Part shown: in pieces, positions 49,686-62,600 of the stretch
How the letters are laid out: each line of letters starts with the position of its first letter
Numbering within the stretch: the first letter of the stretch is position 1
Assembly (NCBI GenBank): GCA_036785705.1
Contig: JAWUZG010001063.1
Coordinates: 124,001 to 188,000 of the forward strand
Reading direction: 5' to 3'
Length of the DNA stretch: 64,000 bases
Origin: Acanthornis magna
Taxonomy: Eukaryota > Chordata > Aves > Passeriformes > Acanthizidae
The notes under the pieces: generated by a model
The model's database searches: none
The model's input: only the letters and a program-made list of their open reading frames with translations
What the model was told of the DNA's origin: nothing
Translations under genes and position numbers: made by a program

Positions 49686-52600
49686 CGGATTTAGTAACCT
49701 GAATTTCAGCTACAAAAAGATTTTACAACTTTCATATATATTGATGAGGTTAATCTAAAGAGAGTTTATCTCTGTAATCTAATTTGCAAGATTAATTGCT
49801 GAGCTGTTTTTTTATGTATTTTATCCTTACATCCACAGTATGTACAGTCATCCCAATGTCCAATTAATCTTTTTTAAAAAAATCAATACAGAAATTGAAC
49901 TTGAGCTTTTGAATGCCGTGTTAATGCCTGGCTTGGGCAACAAAATGGTATGGTCCTTTCAGATGAGACATTGTCCACTGCTTTTCTTCTGTAGTGCCTG
50001 GGAAAAGCAGCCCTAGAGTTGCAGTCTTGGCATTAGCACAGTCCCAAAAATGCACATCAGGAGGCATTGCTTGTATGGCATGACAATGTGCTCTGCTTGC
50101 TGCATGTAGGAATGTGTAACAATATCTATCATTTTTGGAGGTAGTCATGCAACTTACATTATTTTCTCCCTAGCAGAGGTTTTCTCTTCTGCTACCACTG
50201 GAAAACACTTCAAGTGGTTAATAGAAAATCCAGTCCCTTATCTGTGAGCTTGTTACATATGCCTGCCATTTGTTCATATTATCCCAACAGCTTGTAGAAT
50301 ATCGTCATTCATTTCCAAAGTATCAGAAAAAGGCAGTGATCTACCTCAATTCCCCTTCCTCTGCTTCCACAGACTCAAGCTCCGTGCAGCCTTGCAGCTG
50401 CGCGGTGTGGGAGTTGTGTGGTTTTGGGCTGCCCATGCAGTGCTGACAGGTCAGGAATGTGAGAGGGAGCACTGGCACTGATTTCCAAGAAATCATGAAA
50501 CAGTGATTTTTAGCTGAAAAGAGAGTATAGGCGAGGTTTTGTGATAGTCTCAATTTGCAAGATGATTGCTCAGGAAATGTAGGGGGAGGAAAATGAAAGG
50601 GGGTGGCAGAAAGGTAGGGGGACCTTTGGATATACTTAGGCTATCAGATTATAGACAGCTTTGTGAAAAGCGAGTTATGAACTGCTCTAGGAAGCAGTAG
50701 TAAGGTAGAGAGAAGAGATGTAATAAGACATTTCTGCATGTGAAGAAAGCGTCTTTGCTGCCCACCTGATCGTAATCTTACTTTTGTTTTGAATACTGAA
50801 GGAAATTATGCATCAACTGACAACAGGGCTTTTCAGATGCCTCTGGCAGTTTGCATGCCAAACCACACCTTAATCAGTGATAATTCATTCAGAAAATCTT
50901 GTAGACATGGGACTTGTGTAATGAGATCACATAGTCTTCTGTGGAGCATAGTCCTCATCTAGAAAAAGATAACAGTTAGCTAATTTTCATCATTCTGATT
51001 TGACATTTCAATGCAAGTCATGTGGTAGCTCTGAATTGCAGGTGAGTCAGAGTGTGGAAGAGCCTTCTGCACAAGAGAAACTATAGCTTTTAGCATTGAA
51101 TTTTAATTCTCATGGAAAACAAGCAAACCTGTTACTGGGAACTTGTCAAACATCCAAATGAAGAAAATACCAATTTAGAGTTCAGCTAGACTCCTCTCTA
51201 ATTAGTGTTCTTACAGCGTGGCAATGACCATGGTAGATGCTCTTGGAGATTGTCACCGCCTGAGACTAGAGATGAACCATCAAATTCATTGGAGCAGTCA
51301 GCGTTTCCTTTTATGTGTGTACATGTTCTTGGCAGCTGAAAAAGTGTTTCTCTCTTAAATGAGTATGTTCCTATCAGGTAAAATCTGATCATAAGACGAA
51401 CAATTGCAGTGTGTTATATTTCACTGTCAATCTCTTTACTTAATTGCTTTTTTCTTTTTTCTTTTTAAAGCAAAGGCTATGATAGAAAGTTTAGTCTGAA
51501 CTCAGTTGCTTTTTCTAACACAAACCATTGAATGTACTGAAAATCTATGGCTAATTAAAGAATTTTTTAATTTAGAATATAAGTACTACCATGGATCCAT
51601 TAATTTTGTGGCAGGCATACCTAATACAGTCTTGTATTTTTTAGGTATTATTTAAACTAGCAGATAGTTTTCTGCTTTTTCAGGTTCTCTATTAAGCTAA
51701 TATTTGGAATACCTTAGAACCAAAGGTTTCTGTAAGGAATTTTTGCGGTGTGGAACTGCTTTAAAATATGTATCAGTCACACATAGGAACTTGTGGCATT
51801 CTAAGCTTCTTGTTTCTTTGAGGGCCAGCCAAAATTTCAACACAAAGTCTTGATATCCATGCTTGCCAGAGTTGATTTATGACTTAACCAGAACAAAATT
51901 TGGCACACATGACTGCTGAACTCCAGCCCAGCTTAAAGCACATAACTCCTGCAGCATGCACAGCAAGTGGAGCCAGGTGTATGTCCAGCAGGGAAGGGAA
52001 GGTGGTGGCTGTTGGATGTGGGTGCCATGTCTCCTCCATGTGACCTCAAGTCCACCAAGTGGACTCAGCCAGCAGTTAATTAAAAAGTTGTTATGAAAAG
52101 TGGCAGAAAAACTTCATCCATGCTTTAAGAGAGAGCTGGTTCAGCTTTGCTGATAGAAGGAAAAAGTTTGGTTTGCTCTTCAGCCAGCAGATCGGACTGT
52201 GTACAGGCAACAAGCAGATTTTCTGGAAGATTTTTTTGTTATGTTCCATTTTATTTTAAAATTTTTCACAAGAGATTCTTGCTCTAGCACTGTATTTAAA
52301 TAGAATTTAGGGCATTGTTTTTAGTGAATATAAGCCAGGGAATGTCATGGGTTCACTACCATCATAATGAATATTTTATTACAGCAGCTGAAATCTTGGA
52401 TTTTGATGAGGAGAGGGCACCATTGTTTCAGTTCTGTGAAATCTCTCTGCGGATCATTACCTTACTTATTTATTTAGTTTTTGAGACAGGCAGAGCATTA
52501 GTGAATATCAGGAAGAAAACATGATCTGATCCAATTTTAAGCTCTTTGTCAAAACAGTAAAGCAAACTTTTCCTATCTGTCTGATGATTTCTGTGATTGT

Positions 52601-55600
52601 GAAATAAAGCTAGCCTAGCTTTTGGACTGGTTCAGGGCCAAGGGATAACTGATCATCAAGTGGAGATGTTTTCATTTATCAGTTTATTTTTTTGCCCTTC
52701 CACAGAGACTGGCCAAATAAAATATTTTCTTAGTGCCCTGCTCGCCACTCTGGTGTTTTCATCAATTTCACTCTGTCTCTGGGGCTACAAGTGTCAGTCA
52801 GTTGCAATAAGGTGTCATTTTTGCCACTTCTGTGTTTATTAGGAGCTCTCAGATATTTACTGCCCAGTTTCCTGGACCTGTGCCTTGGGTGAGCCGTGTG
52901 GGACACGTGCTCGAGAGCTGTGGCAGAAATGTGTGCGGCCGATCTGGGCACAGCAGTAATAAAATACAGAGCTAAGGATCATTTCCTGCCCACTGATAGG
53001 CAAGTTCAGCAAACTCTATTTATGTTTCTTGCTTGATGTAAATTTTTGACCTTTATGATTCAGTGGACAGCCTAAAAATGTCTGAATGAATTGATAAGAA
53101 TCAGTAGCCAAAAACCAGGAATCTTGGCTTTGTTACTGATAGAAAAATAGCTTTCTTCTCTTCCTTCCTTTTCACAGAAAATGGCAAAAGTCGGATTTTT
53201 TTTTTTAATTGCTTAAGCATGGTGTTTCCTCATCTGCTGTTCCTCCAGAACCTTTTGTGAAGCAGGCAAATTAGATCCTGCTCTGGCATCGAAAGTGCAG
53301 ACACATTTGATGTACAGTACAACAGCTGAGAAGTCCTGCAATGGGGCAGTCCTACCAAATGCTGTCTGCTAAGGTGAAGCTGTACTGCCCCAGACCCCCT
53401 TTGGGTTTTGAGGCAGGCAGTGTGTTGCAGGCTGGGCAGTCAGGCAGTGAATAAACAGTAAGTAGTTTAAATAGAAATGGGGTGCAGAAGATTTCAAGAC
53501 TGGTTCTTCACCTTGACTATTTTGTTATGTTAGGAATTAATGAATGTGTTACCATTCTTCAGTGAGCCTCAGGCTAATAACTCTGTGAGCTTAGATACCC
53601 TCAAGGTAATTTTTTCCTTCCTTTTAAATCAGGCCAATTTAGTAAATGTCAAGCAGTCTGGAATAAGAAATGACTAATTTTGTGTCATTTTATGTCTTTT
53701 GGTAACCATGATTATATCTATCCTGAGTGTGATCAGTTAGAAAACTTGAAAAAATTGTGCTCTCTTCAATCTGGGCAAAGTAGTACCACAGCAGCATTTA
53801 GCAATCCTTTAAGATTTCTGGAGCCAGAATGTTGTTAGGTTCCTATAAAGTTTAATGATGCATGGTGTAATGAAAATGATGTAATAGCACAAAGTTAAAC
53901 AGGATACTTCATTTGCAGATTGGAAATTAGAGATGGATCTGGCCTTTTTCCCTTGCTGTGTGGGAACGTTGGAATGTAGTTCTGGTTTGGGCACCCCACG
54001 TGCACTGCCTGCAATTGCCTTTGCAGGATGCACGAACAAAATTCATCTGAAACTGCAGAGTCACTTGTGAAGTACCAGAGGGGCATGAAGTTCTGTAAAA
54101 GCAAGACCATGAAACAACTAGAGCAGCTAAAACTGCCTGTGGTAGAGAGAACATGATGTGCGATTTAAATATCAATAGTAGTTGATGTAAAATAAAGAAA
54201 ATACCTGCAATCTGTCTTGGACTCCTGTCTGTGGCTTGGATGAGGGAGCAGAAGAAATGATTGCAAAAAAGTTTTGCGGGGCACACGGGACGGTCTGGCT
54301 TCAGTTTTACAAATGGCTTAAAAGTTCAGTTATCAAAATTAGTTCTCATAGCACAGTTTGGAGTTTTTGGTGTGTGAAAGGAGAGGAGATGGGAAAGAAG
54401 GGAAAGGCAAGGTGGGTGTGCAGCACTGTTGGGCAAAGGGAGATGTATGGAATAGGTCTGCCTGGTTAAAGACATTCTCCCTGCCCCAAGGACTCCAAAA
54501 TGGCCATCAGTATAGGGAGGGAGGATTTAAAGAATTACACTGAAATGGTGCTAGCTGAAAAGGTCAGGGGAGTTGAAATCTACTATTACTACCTGTAGCA
54601 AAGCTAGTATCTGCAGATGAAAGCTGCTGGGGTAGGAGGGAAATACCTACAAAGAACAAACTGAAGTGGACTCCCACAGTAATTCTATCCCTCTGAGTTA
54701 AAGCTGATTCTTTCAGAATCCAGAAATATTCACTTTGCGGCATCCCTAAAGTGGGAACAGAGCAGTACATACAAATTATGTCCTAATCTCACCCTAATCT
54801 TATGGCAGAAGAGAAAGAATCAGTAAAAAGACAAGTGGAACTCAACCAAAAGCAACTAACAAACATTGCTAACTAACATTTTAATGCTAGAGCAGTTATT
54901 AGGCACCAAAAAATGATCTATCTTCGAGATTCTTGGAGTTCAAATAATTTTCTCAAATGAGTGCTAAGGTCTTTGTCATGCTTCTGATCTGCACTCTCAT
55001 TCTTAGACTACACCCAAGTTTGTGGCTTTTAGATTGGCTAAATAACTGATGAGCCATGCTCATGCTCAGAGTCTGACACTGCTGGTGTTCTTTGCAGTGT
55101 AGGAGAGATTTTTCACCAGCTTCAGGGCATGGGACACCTGCTGCCATCCCTTAAGCAATAAACTTGACGGTTTGTAACAGATGCTTTATAAGGCATTTTC
55201 ATAATGTGCTGTTCTGTGTTTCCTTTTACTGTTCCTGTTAAATCAAGATTTTAAAGCTGTTTTCTTTTAAGGCAAGTGACAAGTGAATCACTAAGTAAGG
55301 GTACAGAGACAGACAGTTTGACAGCCCATGGAAACAACAATCCAGGGTATGAATGGCAAAGCTGATGTGTAATTCTGATTTATACATTGCTAAATAGTGA
55401 AAATTTCTAGGAACAGTTGCATAGTTTTGGAAGTTTCTTCTTTAAAATAATTTTCCCCTGTGTTGCAAGTGAGCATCAGCAGCTGTGGCTCAAAATATGG
55501 CCAAGTATGAGGAGAGGAATTGGAATTTTTTCCCTTTGAGTTCTCATTAGCCATCATCAGTGTGGTTCTCATGGCTTTCTGTCTTCTGTTTCCTGTGATT

Positions 55601-57317
55601 TCTAGATGACTGCTGTCCCTTCTATGGCCGTGTACTTCTTGCCCCTGCTTTGATAATAGCATTTTGGTGAAGGCTTGCTCAAATTGTTTGTGGCTTTGCT
55701 GCAATAAGTGGTTATTACATCCATGATGCTCTAGTAGGGGGTTTCTTTCCCTGTTCCTTCTGAATGTTTGTGCACACACACTGGCACAGCTGGTGCTGAA
55801 CACCACTATAAATGTCCCTGCAGTCCCTGTGAGGAGTCCTGGTGGAGGCAAAGCAGGCACTGCCTGGTGTGCCTGAGTCCCTTCCTTGGTGGCACATTGG
55901 TGCTGGGGCTCCCTTTGAGCTCACTGCTGGGTGTGCTCTCCAGGGTGCAGAATGGACATTTTCACCATCCCAACTGTTGCTAAATAGGCTGATTAATCAA
56001 TATGTCTGTATTAATTTCTGTACTTCCTTACTCTGTCCTAACTCTTTAGGAGCTCATCAGAATATAAGATTCATTGTAGCTGTTCCCACAAAAGTGCATT
56101 ACTTCAAAACTACTTTTGTTTGTTCAGGGTCCTGTGAAGTTTAGAGTGTCTTAAAGAAGTTATTATTAAAATGTCTTCTGTCTAGAATCAGGTAAGAGCT
56201 CAAGGACATGCTACAAATTCTCTTAATGTGATCAGGGGGATTGGATTAGACAGCTTTCACAGATGCACACTGGTACCACTCCCACGGAAAGGACAGATGA
56301 TCCCAACTAGAAGATATTCTGAAATGCAGAGCTCCAAAAAAAACTTGCAGAGGTTTTCATTCTGAATACCTTAAACTTTTTGTCTTGCACTTCATAGTCC
56401 AATTACTTTCTTTTGGTCTTTCTGTGAAAATCTGTTCCTTCTTCAGAGTCTTTTGCAGTTTGCCACAGTGGCTGTGGCTTGATGCCAGCTGGGTACACAA
56501 TCTGACTTGCTGTGAGACAAGACTGGGGACTCTTCCAAATAGCTGGCAACTACAAATATCTGCAAAACAGAGACAGGCAACTTTGCTGCCAGCTGTCTCT
56601 GTCTGACAAAAATGCCATCTTGGGTTACATGCACAGGAGAGAACTAATAGTTTAAAAAAATGCGGGTTTTTTTGTTTGTTTGATTTAGCGGGGTTTTTGT
56701 TAAGTCAGCTGAGCTAAAGAATCAAAGTTTTCACAGCTTATGTAGGACTTAAGAGGAATACACATTGTGGCTTTAGCTTCAGTTTTCAACAGATTCAAGG
56801 TATTTGTAGTGATCTTTACAGAAACAGGGTTATTGTTCGTATTTATGTTTTGAGGAAAAATAATTTCTGTGTAGATGACCTGTAATACAGAAGATGTTCA
56901 CATAATTATAAAGAAAATTTAAACATTGGAAGGGAAGGAAGTGTTTAAGATAAATGTTCATAAATATAAATCAACACTAATAAAAGGGAAATGGTGCTTA
57001 TCACTGTTTGATGGAGTGTATTAAGATAAATGTTTTCTAAGCACTGCAATGAATGAAATTCAGGTGCATTTAAAAGTTAAGTACATTATTTTAAAAACTG
57101 AAACCCAAATCTGTTAGTCATTTCATTATGTTTTAAAAATGTTTTAAACACTTCCGTCTGTCCAGAGTGGGAGATGTTGTCTCATCATCTAATTCTCTGC
57201 TTCCTACTCTACTGAAATCTAATCAGAGGGGAATCTCCCCATCCTCTGGGAGGAATGAGCTTAACCTCTTGCCTAAGCTATTTATATTAACAGAAAATAT
57301 TTCACTCCTACTTTTCC
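49686..57317. other. Unique non-coding DNA
   Basis: No gene or assigned repeat in 7.6 kb. The longest frame is minus 55390-55860 (156 codons), without recognisable domains. A T-run is near 53197-53205. GC-richer segments at 50370-50480 and 55780-55950 contain only short overlapping frames. Confidence 0.55.
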
Positions 57318-57345
57318 TTTTGTTGTTGTTGTTGTTTTGTTTTGT
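57318..57345 (+). repeat. (TTG)n microsatellite
   Basis: Five to six TTG units followed by TTTTG units. Confidence 0.9.
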
Positions 57346-59469
57346 CTGCAAGGATTATTTACAGGAAAGCCTAGGAAAGTTCCTACATCTACACCAGGAA
57401 CCAAGAGACACATAAATGCAAATGCAGTTCTGAATCTGTAGCCCCACTCTATATATGGGTAGAAAGATTTATAAGAGATATTGACTTAAATGCAGATGAG
57501 AAAAGCTTCAGTTGCTGTAGGACTGCATTGAATGAAGAGATCACATTTTCTGAGGCTTCTGTGTCTGTCAGCAGCAGTACCACAATTAGGATATTTTAGG
57601 ATGCCTTGAACATTGAACTCCAAGGACCCCAGAGGTTTTTTGCATCTTTACTCTGGGTTTAGATTTTGGGTTCAGATCTGTTTCTTGAATTGGCCACCCC
57701 AAGGTTTTCTGAAGTCTGAAACACAGAACCAAGCTGGTGTTTAACTTCAGCCATTCTCTGTTGGTTGCTGTAGGTCTCTCTTAAAGGACTGTAGGAGGTG
57801 ATCTTTCCTGTAGATAAAATACAGGAATTGACATAAGGCTATGCCATCCATCTCAGTCAAGTGAAGTAACTTTCTGTTTAAAAATCTTCTCTTTCACCTG
57901 AAGTATTACATTTCTGCTTACCCAGAAACTCACTATTATTGCTTGAATGAGCAGCAGTGTAATCCTCTGAGGTGCTGGTGTCCGAGGGGCCAGGAAGGCA
58001 ATGAAAACTCCAACCAGTGTAGTGTGAAAGCTCCCAGGTAGAGCTGCCTGGGGACTTTGCAATATGAGCTGCACTGATTTTTCTTGCACCACAGAGTAAG
58101 GGATTACACTGCACTGCTCCTGCTGCAGGATGGGGATGAGGATGAAAACTGGTCATGGAGAGAAGAGCCCTATTGAGCTGAGTGAGGGGTATGAGTGTCC
58201 AAGGAGAGGGTAGTCTTTGCCAGACTGGCCCACATGTGCTGCCCCCTCTGTGGGGAAGTGTGGCAAACCTCAGTCAGCAGCAGCAGCGAAATGTCACAAA
58301 CCAGAAGAGGGAGGGAAGTGTATAGTCAGAATAAAAATATTAGCAAGTAGTGTTTCTTACCTCTGTCTTCCTTTCTCCTGGGAGGAAAAGGTAAAATAAG
58401 CCCCCAAAGTGCTTTGCTGTTCTGCCTGTGTGACCTGTGTTCCACTGCAGAGGTCAGAGGAGCCATGGTGGTGCAGCTGGGTGAGAAGTGGGAGTCACAG
58501 GTAATCCTCTTTGCACTTACTCTCCAGAGGATTTCAATTTCCAGGGTAGTCTGAGGTCTGCAATTTGAGAGTGATCCTGTAGGACAGCAACACTGAACGG
58601 AATGTTGCAGTAGGTGGAGGGGTGCTGAGCTGTGGTGAGCCACCCCTGTGCAGTGGCACTGAGGCACACAAAGACCCAGGGAGCTGCTGGCACTGGGATG
58701 TACAGCCCACTGTGTGGTGCACACCCCTCTTCAGGGACATCAGCGTCACAGCCATGTCCTGGTGGCTTTTCCATGCCCTCAGTGCATCTCCTTGCTTGTC
58801 TTCTGTTGAGGATTCTTCAAATGATGCTGTAAGAGCAAGTACCACTTCTCCCAGGCTTCTGTGTTGTTGTTGAAGCAGGTGATGTGTGGTGGAGTGGAGC
58901 ATCTTCTCAAGTGAAATGCAGCCTGTTGTCAATGAAAGGCCAGATCTGGCTCTTCTCAGCCAAACCCTTTTTGTCAGAACTAGGAAGAACATCAGAAGCA
59001 GGCTCCAGAAATGTGGAATCCACTGTATGATTGTATTTGGTTACTTAATTCAGAATTCACTCCAAAACTAGAGAAGGTCATTTTCTGACCTTTTCAGCTG
59101 AGTAAAGCTGTAGGTGCCTGTTGTCTCTCTGGAAGGGTGTGTAAAAGCTCTGTTCCTCTTGGTGCAAGAAGCCATGAATGATTATCTTTCAGGAGCAGAG
59201 CATCTTTCCTCCCAGAACAGCTGGGATTAGCTCAGTAGTGAATCCATAAGCTACATGGTTTGGTTTGTTTTTTTTTTCCAGAAAACCCACTTTATTTTAC
59301 ACCAGGCATGAAGAAGATGTAGAGGGATAATCTCTCTGCTCCTTTTTCACCTCTGAAAAGTAACATCATTCAGGATGTGATTCTCCACTTGGGAATCCTT
59401 CTTACATAAAGTTGCTTATGGATTCTGGCTTTTCTACTTCATCCAAGGATTATACACACTTTGTCAGTT
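57346..59469. other. Unique DNA with a GC-richer segment
   Basis: The segment 57950-58900 is GC-richer than its surroundings and open on the minus strand in three overlapping frames (up to 152 codons). A minus-strand acceptor-like ACAG (58827-58830) and donor-like GTAAGT (58515-58520) bracket 306 bp. No single frame is open across that interval: one has a stop near its start and another stops before the donor. It is therefore not accepted as a coding exon, though a non-coding transcript cannot be excluded. Confidence 0.5.
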
Positions 59470-59660
59470 TTCACTGAGCTCTTTTTGCTTTTGGTATAAA
59501 TACACAATTCCTATTCATGAGGGGAGAAAAAAGCAGCTTTAGTTATGCCTGTCCACGGCAAAACCTAATTTGATTATGTGGCATAATTTAACCTTTTAAA
59601 GGCATAACCTGACCTTTTATCAGGGGGAGCTGCTTTAATTAAGCTAAACCAGAGAAGACT
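59470..59660. promoter_or_regulatory. Candidate regulatory element with repeated GGCATAA module
   Basis: TTATGCC is at 59543-59549 and GGCATAA at 59580-59586 and 59601-59607. The last two begin an imperfect 21-bp tandem repeat (59580-59600 and 59601-59621, 16 of 21 matching). ACCTTTTA follows each and TTAATTAA is at about 59636-59643. This is unique DNA with a homotypic motif cluster; the bound factor is not identified. Confidence 0.35.
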
Positions 59661-62600
59661 GTGTCTTCTGTGCTTCTGAAAAGACAGAAGAATTTTGGAA
59701 ATGCTTTACACTGCTTGGAATACAGGAGACAGCCAAGAGCCTGTGCTAACAGATCTTGCTGAAAGAGGCATTTGTAGGAGAAAGTGAGGCTTCAAATGTG
59801 CCAGCAGTGGTGGCAGGGAAGCACCTTTCCATGTTGTCCTTGTAAGGGAGAAGATGATGCTTTTTAACCATTCTGCACTTAACAGGCTGAATGTGGAGAT
59901 GAGGTTTTGCTTCTAAGCCTCCTCTAGTTCTCAAAGCACAGGGAGTTGTCCAGCCACATCATAGCAACTTACTTGCAGCTGAATCAGAAATCTGTATGCA
60001 AAAATCTTATTCTTGGTAATTATTCAGAAGATCTTAACATTTCCTGTGGGAGAAATGGAGGTTTCTGTAAGCCTTCATAGATTTCTTCTTTTAAAACTGC
60101 TGTTGAAGACAGTTCCACAGATAAAATCTTTTATGTCTCTTTTTCACAAATCTGTATGTGTGAGAGAAATCAAGATAGAATCAAGATTATATGGAATGCT
60201 TCAGTAATACTACATACACATTTCATTGCTAAACTTTGTGTGTAGAAAGTGATTAGAAGTTTTAGAGTTAAGGTAAAAGAATAAAATATATTGGTTTGCA
60301 TTAATGATTTATATCAAATAAGTGATCTGGTAATTAAGGTTGAAATGGTGCTTGAATTTAAATCTTAAATTCTGGCATGCATAACTTCTCTTTCTATTTC
60401 CTAGGGTCAAAATTTCACTTATATAGTCTCAATCTTTAATTTTATTTAAAGTAGTGATTGAAGAATAACTGTTCTTTCATAATTTCTCCTTCTAAACTTG
60501 GAAGAAGCTGTTTAGAAATTATTCATAGTCTTTTGAAAATCCTGGCCACTTTAAAACATAGTTTCCAGTAGAATTTTCTCAGCATGTGAAAAAGGGCTCA
60601 GAATTTGTACCTTTGATCCCTCTAAATGCTCTGCTGTTGTTGCATAGACCACATACTAACCATAAAATAGAAGCCAGAGCCAGCTATCAGGTTCGGATAC
60701 ATGTATGCCTTTTCCCAACTTTTCTCAGTCAAAAATTAATAGTTTTACAAGCTCCCTACCTGTAAATGTCAAGGTGTCATTTGCATAGATTTCAAAGTTT
60801 TAATCTGTCCAAATTTAAACTTGGCCAGGACCTAACAGGTTTTCAACCTGAAACTCCAAATCCAATTTCTTGGCCCATATTTATTTTACAAGGAAGATGA
60901 CCTTGATATGTATGTCAATATCCTAAGCTCTTAGTTTAGCTTTTGCTAAATAAATCGACAGAATTGTGTATTTCATTATAGCACAGTCCTGACCCAGTGC
61001 AACAGGAAAATTCCTAGAAAATTCAGTGGAGCCTGATTTTCATACACTGTAGTTTGAGACCTATGTAAGAAAGAGCCCTAAAACATTGTAGCTGATGCAA
61101 AATTAGAGAATTAGCCTTGCATTTGTTTTCCTAAGTTTTCACCCATTTAGTTGACATTTTTTAGTTTCCTAAATTGTCAAGAGTATTTTGATAATTCCTT
61201 TTGCTAAGACATGAGCAGAGGAAAAGTCTGGGTTGCGTCACTGAATATTTTCCCATTTGTGCTTCTGGACTTGAATAATCTAAGGCAAACTCACTATTTT
61301 CCTCTTTGTCATCTTCAGTGCAGCCAATGCGAAAGAGCTGAGATTAGGAAACTTATTATGTGATAAGAACTCCAGCAATTATAATATTGGGTTTTCACTT
61401 CTTAATACTCCCTTCTATTTCCTGTGAACATCAACATACTCAACAATTTATGCCCCATTGAAAGTCCAGTATTTGATAGTTTAGACAGAAACTTTCTTTT
61501 TCTGCAATGTGCAGTTTCTCTTCCTATACTGGAATCTTTAAATACTCAGTTGGCAATTCCTATTATAGTTGATTATTTGGACCAGGCAAATTGCCGAATA
61601 AAAGGTTTGTAAATGATCTGCTTTATATTTGTGCGGTCCTCAAAGGACTGAAATTTGCTTTGGGGAAAAGCAAATGACCAAGTAATAACATTTTCTTTTT
61701 TTTAAAGCACTGCCAGAAACTTAATTTCAGAGAGCTTTTTATTATTAAATTTCCCAGCCTTCCTTTCAAGCACGTTATTAGGAACATGGTTCATTTATTT
61801 GGGAGAGGGAGGAAAGCACTGAAGAAGGGGGAGATAAAGGTGAAAAGCAAGCTCATTAATTCATATTGTGATCTAAGTGTAGAGTTCATGTTGGCAACAA
61901 TTTCAGTTTTCTAATGTGCAGTCATTGTGAAAGACTGATTCTAACATGCAAACCTCAAAGAAGTGAGAAAATCGTTTCTCTTCTTTTTTTGGAGCTCATT
62001 TATATTGAAATTTTTAAGGCCTTTGGAATTTTCAAGTGGTTCTCCTAGAGCAGGTGAAAAAGACCTTTGCTCTTTAACAGAAGGAGCCAGAGAAATCAAG
62101 CTTTTGCTTGTTTTACTTACAAACTAGATGCAGCTTTGAGCACTGGGCTTGAGTTTGATGCTGTTAGAAAAGTGAAGTCTAGGTAATAGATATAACGCAA
62201 GGAGGAACTGATCATTCTTCTGGGTTGTGGTCTGTAAATGTCTTTTTGTTTATTTCTATTCATGGCTTAGCAGTTGGCACCTAACTTTTACGAAGAGAGC
62301 ATTTGTCTCCAGCCTACAAAATAAAGCTGTCCTGGAAGGGTGCGACAAAGGAGGTCAGTGCTGCTATTAGTTACATAATAAATGCTTTTTTTTCTTCTCA
62401 GTGAAAGGCAGAAATTCTGTGAGCCCACTTAAAGCATGGGGACAATCCAAAGCCTAAGTTTGTCCATGACAACTGAGAAAGCTGACTGGAAACTGGAACT
62501 TCCATTCCCCAGGAGAGCTGAACATTTTTTAATTTTCTGTCATTCTACTTGGAAAAATTAGCATTCTATAATATGCTGGTTTAGGGGCATAGAAATATTT

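Noticed and set aside
58521..58826. Minus-strand 306-bp interval between acceptor-like ACAG and donor-like GTAAGT
   Set aside because: None of the frames checked is open across the whole interval, and none resembles a known protein.
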